A stretch of 53,578 nt of DNA from Acinetobacter lwoffii (GCF_002321025.1 NZ_DCLL01000024.1:3078-56655); one strand, 5' to 3'; shown: positions 43,461 to 53,167, numbered from the stretch's first letter. The notes: generated from the sequence alone by a model not told the origin. Made by a program: numbers and translations.

Positions 43461-44939
43461 TTAATTTCCTGTCTTCTCAACTACACCTTCATCATCTACT
43501 TCACGTACAATTCCCGTTTCGGTATTCACGACCTCAAAGGTCACGCGACGATTCTGAAACTGTCCGGCAGGTGTGGCATTGGGTTCAACCGGCTGATCCT
43601 CTCCCATGCCAACTGCCTGTAACTGTGCAGGATTGACCCCTTTTCCAACGAGATAACTGGTAATCGCTTGAGCTCGTTGCACAGACAGCACCTTATTTTC
43701 TGCTTCACTACCCTGAGCATCGGCATGTCCTGTAACCTTCAGAATGACATGCGGTGCTCGTTGCAATAATGCAGCAGCCTGATCCAGCACCAATTTATTG
43801 ACCTCGGGAACTTCAGTCGATGCCGTATCAAAATTAATGATCTGTAAATTCAGTGCAGTCGCCACATCCAGCGCTTTAACATTATCGGTCTTGATACTGG
43901 CCAAAGCTTGTTCTGCTTCGCTATTGGCCGTATTAATCACGTCACTTCTGTTGAGCGGCTGTTGGGTAACCACCGTGACATTCTTGGCCAGACTACGAAT
44001 TTGTGCTGCCAGACGTTCGGCTTCTACATTGGTTGCTGCACGCACCGAAACCTGATTGCCAATCCAGTCCAGTGATACATTTGGCATTCCTTGGATTGTT
44101 CTCAACACAGTCGGAATAGTATCTTGATCGGTGAATTCTGAATGATAAACCTCACTGCTCAGCGCACCACAACCAATATTATAATTAAAGATCTGTTTGA
44201 TCTCATTTTGTAGAATTTCCATATACTGTGGATTATTCAGCTGTAATTGGCAACTGACAATTTCGCCATTACTGCCGGTACTTAATCGCAAGGATGCAGG
44301 CTGAGCTGCGGCAACTTCGCTCGTCGCCTGGGTATTTGAATCTTCAACCTCATCCTGCATGCAGCTACGAACCAAAAACAGGATCAAACCCGCCAGGATC
44401 AGAAAAATAATAAACGGCCATAAAAAGCCGGTTTTTCTCTCTTCCTGAACAATGATAGTCTGCTCCGCCAATACAGGTTCCTGATTTAAATTCTGCCCTG
44501 CCAAGGGTGAAACTCCAAGCGCTGCCAGAATAGGGCCAGCCCAAACGGGTAATGCGCGCTGAATCGAATCAGCATGAGTTTCGAGCAAATGGCTAATCGC
44601 TTCCGGACTTGAAGCACCTGCTTCGGTCTGTAAAAAATTCATGGTCGGTACAATTGACCGATTCAGGGTATGTTCTAGTTCTTCTTGCGGCGCGCTCCGG
44701 TCAAGATGATCCAGAAATTGCTGCTTTAATGCCGGGTTTGCATTGAATAATTCATGGATTTTTGGATTGAGTTGCTGACCAAGATTCTCAATCCAGGCGG
44801 GACGTGCACGCAATATACTTAAAAAGATGGGATAGAATTGAGCCAAAGCTTGATCTTTGGCAAATAAATGCTCGGTTTCACCTTGAAGCACAATCGCCGT
44901 AACATCGCTTTTTAAGCGTTCTATAAAGTCTATATTCAT
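43461..44939 (-). CDS. Membrane-anchored protein with BON-like and OmpA domains
   Basis: A 492-residue protein. The N-terminal ~165 residues are helical and soluble, recalling DUF937/YidB-like regions. One membrane helix follows (FLWPFIIFLILAGLILFLV), then a periplasmic region with one or two BON-like repeats (PNVSLDWIGNQVSVRAATNV). An OmpA peptidoglycan-binding domain ends the protein (VTGHADAQGSEAENKVLSVQRA region, with the usual D and R). The layout resembles mycobacterial ArfA, which has BON and OmpA domains behind one helix. It probably spans the inner membrane and binds peptidoglycan. The ATG at 44939 is preferred over 44951 because of a GGTGA ribosome-binding site. Confidence 0.8.
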   Translation of the reverse strand: MNIDFIERLKSDVTAIVLQGETEHLFAKDQALAQFYPIFLSILRARPAWIENLGQQLNPKIHELFNANPALKQQFLDHLDRSAPQEELEHTLNRSIVPTMNFLQTEAGASSPEAISHLLETHADSIQRALPVWAGPILAALGVSPLAGQNLNQEPVLAEQTIIVQEERKTGFLWPFIIFLILAGLILFLVRSCMQDEVEDSNTQATSEVAAAQPASLRLSTGSNGEIVSCQLQLNNPQYMEILQNEIKQIFNYNIGCGALSSEVYHSEFTDQDTIPTVLRTIQGMPNVSLDWIGNQVSVRAATNVEAERLAAQIRSLAKNVTVVTQQPLNRSDVINTANSEAEQALASIKTDNVKALDVATALNLQIINFDTASTEVPEVNKLVLDQAAALLQRAPHVILKVTGHADAQGSEAENKVLSVQRAQAITSYLVGKGVNPAQLQAVGMGEDQPVEPNATPAGQFQNRRVTFEVVNTETGIVREVDDEGVVEKTGN

Positions 44940-45090
44940 AATCGTCACCATTCTTTTGATTTTTCTAATGTTTAATATTTAATCAGTGTAACGATCCCCA
45001 TTTTTTGAAAATGTAAATAATTGTATGAATATCATAAAGTTTCACTATTTTTGTTGAGTACTCATTTTACCAACACAAAATTTAAAAAAT

Positions 45091-45117
45091 AAAAAAAGCC
45101 AGCCGAAGCTGACTTTT
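45091..45117 (-). terminator. Intrinsic terminator after pyrC'
   Basis: On the minus strand GTCAGC pairs with GCTGGC around the stable loop TTCG, flanked by AAAA and a run of seven T. Confidence 0.85.
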
Positions 45118-45133
45118 ATAAAATTGGGATCAC

Positions 45134-46369
45134 TTAAGCAGCAAAAGTTTGAACCACTTTACCCAGCACTTTTTGATTAATTAGCGGGGTATTTTTACCT
45201 TGTGACACGATGTTTTCTTTATTCAGGGTCCATTCCAGTTCCGGATCTAGCAGCACCCAGCCCGATTCATTTATCCATCGATCTGCCATTTGTGCAACAC
45301 GTGCCGGAGCTAAGGTCACTTTTTCCACCCATTCCAGTGGAGTCAACAATCCCTCACGAATCAGTTGCAGACCAAAAGGCACATAGGTATCAAAAGCAGT
45401 GAATCCTGGCTGCGTTTCAGCAAACGGCGCCATTTTCGCAGAGCTGCTTAGCGGTTCATGATGAGTACAAATCGCATCAATCACGCCTGATTTCACACCT
45501 TGGCGCAATAATTCTTTATCCTGCTCAGAACGAAGTGGCGGACGTACATGTGCCAGTGAGTTAAATCCATCAATCAAATGATCGGTCAGATGTAACTGAT
45601 GCATTGCCACATCACAGGTCACTGGTAAGCCTTTTTCCTTGGCAATACGGATCAATTCAACCGAAGCACCGCAAGACAACAGACCGAAGTGTGCTCGTAC
45701 TTTGGTGGCTTCAATCATCAACAGATATTTGGCAATCGCCACAGTTTCAGCCAATGCCGGAATCATCGGCAAGCCCTGACGTGAAGCAATAAAACCTTCA
45801 TGCACACAGCCATCTTTGGCAATTTGTGGTTCTTCCGCATAGAACACCACTGTCAGGTCTAAACCTGCAGCATATTCAAGTGTACGCAGGACTACGTCAT
45901 CATTGGCAAACGGCGCACTGGCATTGGAAACGGCAGTACAACCGCCCTTTTTCAAGCCTGCCATATTTGCCGGTTGTTGACCATTTAAGCCTTGGGTTTG
46001 TGCACCAATCACTTGAAGATAGATCCCACCATCCAGCATGGCTTTTTCAACCAGGCCGTGAATCAGTGCGCCATTATCTTGTACGATTGGCTTTGAATCG
46101 GGTGGCGTAAATACGTGCAAAATGCCATTTTCCCGAGCCGCTTTCCCTTCAGACTTAAGCGTACCGTGTTGCTGTTGACCTGGTTCACGTAAACGCGCAC
46201 ACAGGTCAACCATGGTGGGCATCAACCATTTGCCTTGACCATCAATCGTTTCAGAGACATCTACTGTTTCTGCAACGAATTTTCCATTTTCCAGATACAC
46301 GGTCTGGATAGAATTAGTGTTTTGGATCGGATCAAGAACACGGACATTTTCAATTTTTACAATAGTCAT
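45134..46369 (-). CDS. pyrX: Inactive dihydroorotase-like protein PyrC' (PyrX)
   Basis: A 411-residue amidohydrolase-fold protein of the dihydroorotase family. The metal-binding D-x-H-x-H of active enzymes is D-L-C-A-R here (55-59), so both His ligands are lost while the following LREPG is kept. It is therefore predicted to be catalytically inactive. In Pseudomonas the equivalent pyrC' lies beside pyrB, and the encoded protein is needed to assemble active aspartate transcarbamoylase. The gene directly follows pyrB (10-base gap) on the same strand. An active pyrC must be elsewhere in the genome. Confidence 0.92.
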   Translation of the reverse strand: MTIVKIENVRVLDPIQNTNSIQTVYLENGKFVAETVDVSETIDGQGKWLMPTMVDLCARLREPGQQQHGTLKSEGKAARENGILHVFTPPDSKPIVQDNGALIHGLVEKAMLDGGIYLQVIGAQTQGLNGQQPANMAGLKKGGCTAVSNASAPFANDDVVLRTLEYAAGLDLTVVFYAEEPQIAKDGCVHEGFIASRQGLPMIPALAETVAIAKYLLMIEATKVRAHFGLLSCGASVELIRIAKEKGLPVTCDVAMHQLHLTDHLIDGFNSLAHVRPPLRSEQDKELLRQGVKSGVIDAICTHHEPLSSSAKMAPFAETQPGFTAFDTYVPFGLQLIREGLLTPLEWVEKVTLAPARVAQMADRWINESGWVLLDPELEWTLNKENIVSQGKNTPLINQKVLGKVVQTFAA

Positions 46370-46379
46370 GACTTATTCC

Positions 46380-47396
46380 TTAACCCGCAATCGCTTCAAT
46401 CAAACCTTGTTCTTGCAATTGGCCTTGCATCGATAAAGCCAACACCGCCATACGCACTGCAATGCCATTGGTCACCTGCTTTAAAATCACAGATTGCGGA
46501 CCGTCCGCAATACTCGAATCGATTTCAACGCCGCGGTTCATTGGTCCCGGATGCATCACGATACAATCCGGTTTGGCCATGGCAAGACGTTCTTTATTCA
46601 AGCCATACATTTTGTAGAACTCAGCTTGCGAGGCCAGTGCCGGAGAATCAATCCGCTCGTTTTGAATACGTAAGGTAATGATCACGTCGCAGTCTTTGAT
46701 GCCGTCTTCCATATTGTTAAATAGACGAACACCATCGCCATATTCTTCAAAGCCTAATGGCAGCAAGGTATTCGGTGCAATCACCCGGATATCCTGGCAA
46801 CCTAAAGTTTGCAAGGCAGCCACATCTGAACGCGCGACACGTGAATGCTTGATATCGCCAATAATGGCAATCGACATTTCTTCGAATTTTTTATTGGTTT
46901 CGCGGCGAATGGTCAGCATGTCCAGCATCGCTTGAGTCGGATGCGCATGACGGCCATCACCGGCATTAATAATTGCCACTGTTGGACAGACATCCTTGGC
47001 AATAAAATGCGCTGCCCCTGAAGATGAATGACGCACCACGAAAATATCGGCCGCCATAGCTTCCAGATTCCATAACGTGTCACGCAGGGTTTCACCTTTG
47101 GAAGTACTCGAACGGGCAATATCAATATTGAGAACGTTGGCAGAAAGGCGCTTGGCAGCGGCTTCAAAGGTGGTGCGGGTACGGGTTGAATTTTCGAAGA
47201 ACAGGTTCATCACCGTTTTGCCTTCGAGCAAATTATTGGTGATCAGCTGATTTTGGTCATTAAAAAAGGACTGTGCAGTGTCCAATATTTTTGTCAGGGT
47301 TTCTTTAGAAAGACCTTCGATGGTCAAGAAGTGTTTTAGATTACCTTCTTTATTGAGTTGAATCTGGCTCGGTGTATGCAATGCCGCCAAGTGCAT
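46380..47396 (-). CDS. pyrB: Aspartate carbamoyltransferase catalytic subunit
   Basis: A 338-residue enzyme joining carbamoyl phosphate and aspartate in pyrimidine synthesis. The carbamoyl-phosphate motif FENSTRTRTTFE and HPTQAMLDM are conserved, as is the C-terminal VMHPGPMNRGVEI. It is longer than E. coli PyrB (311), with an extended N-terminus of the class seen where PyrB assembles with PyrC'. It is followed at once by pyrC'. No pyrI regulatory subunit is adjacent. Confidence 0.96.
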   Translation of the reverse strand: MHLAALHTPSQIQLNKEGNLKHFLTIEGLSKETLTKILDTAQSFFNDQNQLITNNLLEGKTVMNLFFENSTRTRTTFEAAAKRLSANVLNIDIARSSTSKGETLRDTLWNLEAMAADIFVVRHSSSGAAHFIAKDVCPTVAIINAGDGRHAHPTQAMLDMLTIRRETNKKFEEMSIAIIGDIKHSRVARSDVAALQTLGCQDIRVIAPNTLLPLGFEEYGDGVRLFNNMEDGIKDCDVIITLRIQNERIDSPALASQAEFYKMYGLNKERLAMAKPDCIVMHPGPMNRGVEIDSSIADGPQSVILKQVTNGIAVRMAVLALSMQGQLQEQGLIEAIAG

Positions 47397-47425
47397 GAGA
47401 GATTCCTTATGCGTTAAGTCAACAT

Positions 47426-47431
47426 ATTATA
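47426..47431 (-). promoter_or_regulatory. Candidate -10 element for pyrB
   Basis: A perfect TATAAT on the minus strand lies 30 bases upstream of the pyrB ATG. No clear -35 hexamer was seen at the usual spacing. Confidence 0.35.
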
Positions 47432-47620
47432 CAGAGATTGGCGAATTTTTATAGTTGGCCATGCTGCTACTTGTACAAAAAGCATCTGAACAATAAAAAT
47501 AAAAAATCAGATTCCTTTGTATTTTTTCAATAAGATAATTTAACCTAATTTGCATCTTGCTGATTTTAAGTACAAAACCAACGGGCGCTTCAGTCTGGAG
47601 CATTCACACCCATCTCAGGT

Positions 47621-47965
47621 TTAACGCAGTGCACCAATATAACGATGTGACACCTGTGCACGATAGATATCGTCTTCATCCGGTTCGACCGAGATCAGCC
47701 CTTCCTGCTGGCTTGGGTGTGCAGATTCTGTTGGTGAATCTTGTGCTGTTTCCGAAATCTCCAGTACCATTTTCAGGCGCTGGATCAGATGATTCAAATC
47801 TGGGTCTTGGGTCTGCTCTGCCAGTTGAATCACATGCCGGGCATAATCCAGGTTCTCTGCCAGATAAATTGCATCAATTACCCGACCGGAAACCCGTCGT
47901 AAACGTGCATAAATTAAAGTGGCCACTGAAAAAGCGTCATGGTTGCGTAACTGATTCTCTAACAT
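47621..47965 (-). CDS. Small hypothetical protein
   Basis: A 114-residue soluble protein. The first 80 residues are predicted helical (ATLIYARLRRVSGRVIDAIY, LDYARHVIQLAEQ), and the C-terminal 35 residues are acidic and Ser/Glu-rich. I recognise no family. Two ATGs are in frame; the one at 47965 is preferred because GGGGG lies just before it. A 9-base-stem hairpin lies about 25 bases upstream. It is on the same strand as pyrB and 224 bases ahead of it, so co-transcription is possible but unproven. Confidence 0.6.
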   Translation of the reverse strand: MLENQLRNHDAFSVATLIYARLRRVSGRVIDAIYLAENLDYARHVIQLAEQTQDPDLNHLIQRLKMVLEISETAQDSPTESAHPSQQEGLISVEPDEDDIYRAQVSHRYIGALR

Positions 47966-47989
47966 CTTAACCCCCATTATAAAATTGAA

Positions 47990-48032
47990 AAATCAGGCAG
48001 CCATCGCTCCCCATCGACTGACCGCCTGATTT
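47990..48032. repeat. Inverted repeat upstream of the small hypothetical gene
   Basis: AAATCAGGC and GCCTGATTT form a perfect 9-base stem with a 25-base GC-richer loop, in the divergent region between the small hypothetical gene and rlmKL. It could be a leader structure or an operator. Confidence 0.35.
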
Positions 48033-48197
48033 GCCATGTATAGAGCAAAATGCGTACCAGTTCCTCAATTTATAGTGTGAATATTATTTTTCTCTATCAC
48101 ATGCCACGGCCTTTCAGAGAATTTCAAAAGCTTTCAATATAAAAATACGGTAAACTTAGCGCAGTTTTTTATTTATCTTTTTTGGTCTCTCTATTAT

Positions 48198-50402
48198 ATG
48201 AATACCTCTCCACGTTTAAGCAATTATTGGGTCACCTGTGCCGATGGTCTGGAAACCTTATTAGAAGAAGAAATACAAGGCTTAGGTGTTCAGAATATTG
48301 AGCGTTTTCCGGGCCGTTTGACCTTTAAAGGCACACTGGAAAATGCTTATCGTATCTGCATGTGGTCACGTCTGGCTTCACGTGTCTTGATGCCGATCCA
48401 CACGCATGAAATTGAATTTTCTCATGATGCCCGTGATGTGGCAGAAGAACTATATGAAGGGGCTCTCAGCTTTGACTGGTCGCTGATTTTTGCACCACAA
48501 AGTACCTTTGCGATTCGTTTGCATGTCGAGCGTGATATCAAGGTCAATACCCAGTTTGCGACTTTACGTGCCAAAGATGGTGTCGTAGATTCCTTTATGG
48601 AAGCGGTAGGCAAACGTCCAAGCATTGATACCAAACAGCCTGAAATCACCATGTATATTCTGGCAGGCAAGAAAGAACATACTTACTGCCTGGACCTGTC
48701 TGGCGACTCTTTGCATAAACGCGGTTATCGCCGCTTTATGACTGACGCCCCGATCAAGGAAAACCTGGCTGCTGCGATTCTGCAAAAAGGTGGTTTAAAA
48801 GCGTTAAATCCGGATATCGTGGTTGATCCAATGTGTGGTTCAGGAACGTTCATTATTGAATCATTAATGATTTTGACTGACCGTGCGCCTGGTCTGGTCC
48901 GTCGTTTCGGTTTTAATGGCTGGAATGGCCATGATCATGAACTCTGGATGAGCATCAAGGCCGAAGCAGCTGAGCGCCATCAAGCAGCAATGGAAAATCC
49001 ATTACCACAATTCTATGCCTTCGATGCGGACTGGGAAGCGGTTAAAGCTACCAGACAAAATATTATCGCGGCGGGTTTTGAATCCGCACTCGACAATATC
49101 ATGATCGAAGAACGGACTTTAAATGACTGGCCTGATTTCCATGCAGAAGGCAAGAAAGTATTCTTCGTGACCAACCCGCCATATGGCGAACGTCTCGGCG
49201 ATAAAGCGCAAAACCGTTCTTTATACCTGGGTTTATCGGCTTTATTGCAAAAGAATTTCCCGAATCAAAAAGCGGCTGTGATTGCCTCCCAAGTGGAACA
49301 GGCCGATGTGCTGGCGTTCAATGATCCGCAAATCCTGCGTTTGATGAATGGTAAATTGCCGATCTATATCCGCTTCGGTACGGTTAAACCGGCCGCAGTG
49401 GTACGTCCATTCCTAGAAAGCTGGCAGCCTCAGCAGTTTGAACCGATTGAAGGTGCGATGGAGTTTGCCAACCGTCTGACCAAAAATATGCAAGCTCTAA
49501 AAAAATGGGCAGTCAAGGAACAGATCCATTGTTTACGTCTCTATGATGCAGATTTACCTGATTTTAACGTCGCAGTAGATTTGTATGGCGAGCGTTTGCA
49601 TGTACAAGAATATGCGCCACCTAAAACTATTGATCCGGAAAAAGCCAAGAAACGTTTCAACCTGGCCTTACAGGCAATTCGCGCCGTGACGGGTTTGGGC
49701 CGCGATGCGATCTTTATCAAGACCCGTGCGCGTCAGGAAGGTAAAAACCAGTACACCAAACAAAGTACAGCATCCAAGCGTTTTATCGTTCAGGAAGGTC
49801 AAGCCAAGATTCTGGTCAACCTGACCGATTATCTGGATACCGGTCTGTTTCTGGATCACCGTCAAATGCGTTTACGTATTGCACGTGAAGCAAAAGGCAA
49901 ACACTTCCTGAACCTGTACAGCTATACCTCAACGGCAAGTTTACATGCTGCTTTGGGTGGTGCTGCAAGTACAACCAGCGTCGATCTGTCGAATACTTAT
50001 TTGAACTGGTCTAAAGAAAATTTTGTTCTGAACGGCTTAACCGTGGATCATGCGGATGAACAGCATCAGTTCTTTGCCTCTGACTGTTTCGAATGGCTAA
50101 AAGAAGGTCATGAGCAATATGAGCTGATCTTTATCGACCCACCAACCTTCTCAAACTCGAAGAAATTCTACGGGACCTTTGACGTACAGCGCGACCATTT
50201 GTCCCTGTTAAAACGTGCGATGAACCGCTTAACCACTGATGGTACCTTGTATTTCTCAAATAACTATCGTGGTTTTGAGATGGATGAAGAAATTCTGGCC
50301 TTCTTTGATGTTGAAGAAATTACCCAGGAAACCATTGGACCTGACTTCAAGCGGAATCAAAAGATTCACCGTGCCTGGAAAATCCGTCATCCGCAAGTGT
50401 AA
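48198..50402 (+). CDS. rlmL: 23S rRNA methyltransferase RlmKL (m2G2445 / m7G2069)
   Basis: A 734-residue fusion of two methyltransferases. An N-terminal THUMP domain (about 50-160) binds RNA. The first SAM domain carries VVDPMCGSGTFIIES and the NPPYGERLG motif typical of N2-guanine methylation. The second, RlmK-like, domain ends with LIFIDPPTFSNSKKF and makes m7G2069. Length is close to the E. coli enzyme (702). It starts at the ATG 48198. It is housekeeping and apparently monocistronic. Confidence 0.96.
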   Translation: MNTSPRLSNYWVTCADGLETLLEEEIQGLGVQNIERFPGRLTFKGTLENAYRICMWSRLASRVLMPIHTHEIEFSHDARDVAEELYEGALSFDWSLIFAPQSTFAIRLHVERDIKVNTQFATLRAKDGVVDSFMEAVGKRPSIDTKQPEITMYILAGKKEHTYCLDLSGDSLHKRGYRRFMTDAPIKENLAAAILQKGGLKALNPDIVVDPMCGSGTFIIESLMILTDRAPGLVRRFGFNGWNGHDHELWMSIKAEAAERHQAAMENPLPQFYAFDADWEAVKATRQNIIAAGFESALDNIMIEERTLNDWPDFHAEGKKVFFVTNPPYGERLGDKAQNRSLYLGLSALLQKNFPNQKAAVIASQVEQADVLAFNDPQILRLMNGKLPIYIRFGTVKPAAVVRPFLESWQPQQFEPIEGAMEFANRLTKNMQALKKWAVKEQIHCLRLYDADLPDFNVAVDLYGERLHVQEYAPPKTIDPEKAKKRFNLALQAIRAVTGLGRDAIFIKTRARQEGKNQYTKQSTASKRFIVQEGQAKILVNLTDYLDTGLFLDHRQMRLRIAREAKGKHFLNLYSYTSTASLHAALGGAASTTSVDLSNTYLNWSKENFVLNGLTVDHADEQHQFFASDCFEWLKEGHEQYELIFIDPPTFSNSKKFYGTFDVQRDHLSLLKRAMNRLTTDGTLYFSNNYRGFEMDEEILAFFDVEEITQETIGPDFKRNQKIHRAWKIRHPQV

Positions 50403-50414
50403 TTTGATGATGAA

Positions 50415-50516
50415 TTAACTGTCTTTATCACGATTGATATCTTCTTTATTTTCCCTGAGGTGAGTTTTAAGCCATGCTTTAAAGCTCGCCGCAACAAGAA
50501 TACAAAAGTGTTGCAA
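50415..50516 (-). CDS. Possible very small protein (33 aa)
   Basis: On the minus strand a frame is open from a stop just upstream of 50522 to TAA at 50415-50417. The only usual start is TTG at 50514-50516, giving a peptide with a hydrophobic start followed by a charged half (QHFCILVAASFKAWLKTHLR ... DINRDKDS). There is no clear ribosome-binding site. It lies behind the clpB terminator and next to the 3' end of rlmKL. Low confidence; it may be chance. Confidence 0.15.
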   Translation of the reverse strand: MQHFCILVAASFKAWLKTHLRENKEDINRDKDS

Positions 50517-50541
50517 TGCTCGAAGTTAAAAATAAGATTAA

Positions 50542-50569
50542 AAAAAACCCAGCCTAGGCTGGGTTTTTT
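50542..50569. terminator. Intrinsic terminator after clpB
   Basis: AAAAAACCCAGCC and GGCTGGGTTTTTT form a perfect palindrome around TA. It can act for both clpB and rlmKL. Confidence 0.9.
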
Positions 50570-50587
50570 GTTGCAAGGAGAAGCGGT

Positions 50588-53167
50588 TTAGTTAAGTTTC
50601 ATTTTTTCAAAGATTAACTCACCTGCTTCAGCTTTCACCAGAATGGTATCGCCCGGCTGGAATTCTCCGCCCAGGATTTTCTGCGCCAGACCATTTTCAA
50701 TCCGCTGCTGGATTGCACGTTTCAGTGGACGTGCTCCATACAATGGATCAAAACCGGCCTCGATCAGCTGATCGAAAGCGCTGTCATCTACCGACAAGCG
50801 CATATCGCGTTCTGCCAGACGTTGACGTAAACGGTCCAACTGGATATCGGCAATACCGCGAATCTGGTCTTTTTCCAGCGCATGGAACACTACCAGTTCA
50901 TCAATACGGTTGATAAATTCTGGACGGAAATGTTCCGATACCGCATTCATCACCACCGTACGGACTTCTTCTTTCGTGGCATTTCCACCCAGTTCACGTA
51001 CATCCTGCGAACCCAGGTTCGAAGTCATGACGATCACCGAGTTTTTAAAGTCCACTACCCGGCCTTGCGAGTCAGTCAAACGGCCATCATCTAGCACTTG
51101 CAGTAAGATGTTAAACACATCTGGATGCGCTTTTTCGACTTCGTCGAACAAGATCACGCTATACGGTTTACGGCGTACAGCTTCGGTAAGTACCCCACCT
51201 TCTTCATAACCAACATAGCCCGGAGGCGCACCAACCAAACGGCTGACCGAATGTTTTTCCATAAATTCTGACATATCAATCCGCACCATGGCATCATCGC
51301 TGTCAAACAGGAAGTTCGCCAAGGCTTTGGTCAATTCTGTCTTACCAACACCGGTTGGGCCGAGGAACAGGAAGGAACCACTTGGACGGTTCGGATCTGA
51401 CAAGCCCGCACGTGAACGGCGTACCGCGTTGGACACTGCCACCACCGCTTCTTCTTGACCAACGACACGGTTGTGCAGGAAGTCTTCCATTTGCAGCAGT
51501 TTGTCACGCTCGCCTTGCAGCATTTTTGCAACCGGAATACCAGTCGCCGCACTGACCACTTCAGCAATTTCATTGTCGGTGACTTTGTTACGCAGCAATT
51601 TCGGTGTTGCACTTTCATCCGCTTTTTCAGCCTGTTCAAGCTGTTTTTGCAACTCTGGAATTACACCATATTGCAAACGTGCGGCTTCACCCAGATCGCC
51701 TTCACGCTGTGATTTCTCTAGCGCTGTGCGTGCCTGATCCAGTTTGATCTGTACATCTTTATTGCCAGCGACCAGCGCCTTGTCTGCACGCCACACTTCT
51801 TCCAGATCCTGATACTCTTTTTCAACGGTCGCAATCTGATCAGACAAATATTGAATCTCAGCTTTGGCACCTGAATCTTCATCTTTTTTCACCGCTTCCA
51901 GCTGCATTTTTAACTGAATCAGACGACGTTCCAGTTTATCCAGAGCTTCTGGTTTGGAGTCGAGTTCCATTTTGATGCGTGATGCTGCTTCATCAATCAG
52001 GTCAATGGCTTTATCCGGCAACTGACGATCCGTGATATAACGATGCGACATTTTTGCCGCCGCGATAATCGCAGAGTCTAAAATCTGTACTCCGTGATGG
52101 GTTGCATAACGGTCTTTCAGACCACGCAGAATCGCAATGGTATCTTCCACGCTTGGCTCATCGACCAGCACTTTCTGGAAGCGACGCTCCAGCGCAGCAT
52201 CTTTTTCAATATACTGACGGTATTCATCCAGCGTAGTCGCACCGACACAGCGTAATTCACCACGTGCTAACGCCGGTTTCAGCATATTACCGGCATCCAT
52301 CGCGCCATCACCTTTACCGGCACCCACCAGCGTATGCAACTCGTCAATGAACAGGATGATTTCGCCTTCATGTTTGGCAATATCTTTCAGCACCGCTTTT
52401 AAGCGTTCTTCAAACTCGCCACGGTATTTGGCACCGGCCAATAACGAACCCAGATCCAGTGATAAAACACGTTTGCCTTTCAGCCCTTCTGGCACTTCAC
52501 CATTAATAATCCGCTGCGCCAGACCTTCGACGATGGCCGTTTTACCGACCCCCGGCTCACCGATCAGTACCGGGTTATTTTTGGTACGGCGTGACAAGAC
52601 CTGAATGGTACGACGGATTTCATCATCACGGCCAATCACAGGATCAAGCTTGCCTGCCAGTGCACGTTCAGTTAAATCAATGGTGTACTTATTGAGTGAA
52701 TCACGCTGATCTTCATGATTATTGCTCATGACTTTTTCATCGCCTCGCAATTGATTAATGATCTGGCCTAAAGTTTCTGCCTTTAGGCCAACACTATTTA
52801 ATAAGGTTTTGGTATTGCCTGTTTCTGCCAGCGCCAATAACACCCAATCCGTCGATAAAAACTCATCTCCGGCTTTTTGCGCATAGCTGTCTGCCAGATG
52901 CAAGACTTTGGCCGCCTCAGGACTGAGATTGATATCTGCTGATGGATTGGTCAGAGTTGCCGCATTGCTCAATGCCGTTTGCAACTTGGTCTGTAACTCA
53001 CGCAAGTTCGCACCAGCCTGTTGCAGCAGGCTGACATTGGACGCTTCATCCATCAAGGTGGCCAAGATGTGAATCCCGTCAATGGAAGTGTGATCCTTGC
53101 TCATTGCCAACGATTGCGCATCGGAAAGGGTTTGCTGCAGGCGATTGGTAAATTTTTCAAAGCGCAT
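50588..53167 (-). CDS. clpB: ATP-dependent disaggregase ClpB (Hsp100)
   Basis: An 859-residue AAA+ chaperone that pulls apart protein aggregates together with DnaK/DnaJ/GrpE. It has an N-terminal Clp repeat domain (1-145), and a first ATPase domain with GEPGVGKTA near 205. The coiled-coil middle domain (about 400-525) distinguishes ClpB from ClpA, and a second ATPase domain has GPTGVGKTE near 605. There is no ClpP-binding IGL/F loop recognised. A GAGGAA ribosome-binding site is present. The upstream region has a good sigma-32 promoter, consistent with heat-shock control. Confidence 0.98.
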   Translation of the reverse strand: MRFEKFTNRLQQTLSDAQSLAMSKDHTSIDGIHILATLMDEASNVSLLQQAGANLRELQTKLQTALSNAATLTNPSADINLSPEAAKVLHLADSYAQKAGDEFLSTDWVLLALAETGNTKTLLNSVGLKAETLGQIINQLRGDEKVMSNNHEDQRDSLNKYTIDLTERALAGKLDPVIGRDDEIRRTIQVLSRRTKNNPVLIGEPGVGKTAIVEGLAQRIINGEVPEGLKGKRVLSLDLGSLLAGAKYRGEFEERLKAVLKDIAKHEGEIILFIDELHTLVGAGKGDGAMDAGNMLKPALARGELRCVGATTLDEYRQYIEKDAALERRFQKVLVDEPSVEDTIAILRGLKDRYATHHGVQILDSAIIAAAKMSHRYITDRQLPDKAIDLIDEAASRIKMELDSKPEALDKLERRLIQLKMQLEAVKKDEDSGAKAEIQYLSDQIATVEKEYQDLEEVWRADKALVAGNKDVQIKLDQARTALEKSQREGDLGEAARLQYGVIPELQKQLEQAEKADESATPKLLRNKVTDNEIAEVVSAATGIPVAKMLQGERDKLLQMEDFLHNRVVGQEEAVVAVSNAVRRSRAGLSDPNRPSGSFLFLGPTGVGKTELTKALANFLFDSDDAMVRIDMSEFMEKHSVSRLVGAPPGYVGYEEGGVLTEAVRRKPYSVILFDEVEKAHPDVFNILLQVLDDGRLTDSQGRVVDFKNSVIVMTSNLGSQDVRELGGNATKEEVRTVVMNAVSEHFRPEFINRIDELVVFHALEKDQIRGIADIQLDRLRQRLAERDMRLSVDDSAFDQLIEAGFDPLYGARPLKRAIQQRIENGLAQKILGGEFQPGDTILVKAEAGELIFEKMKLN

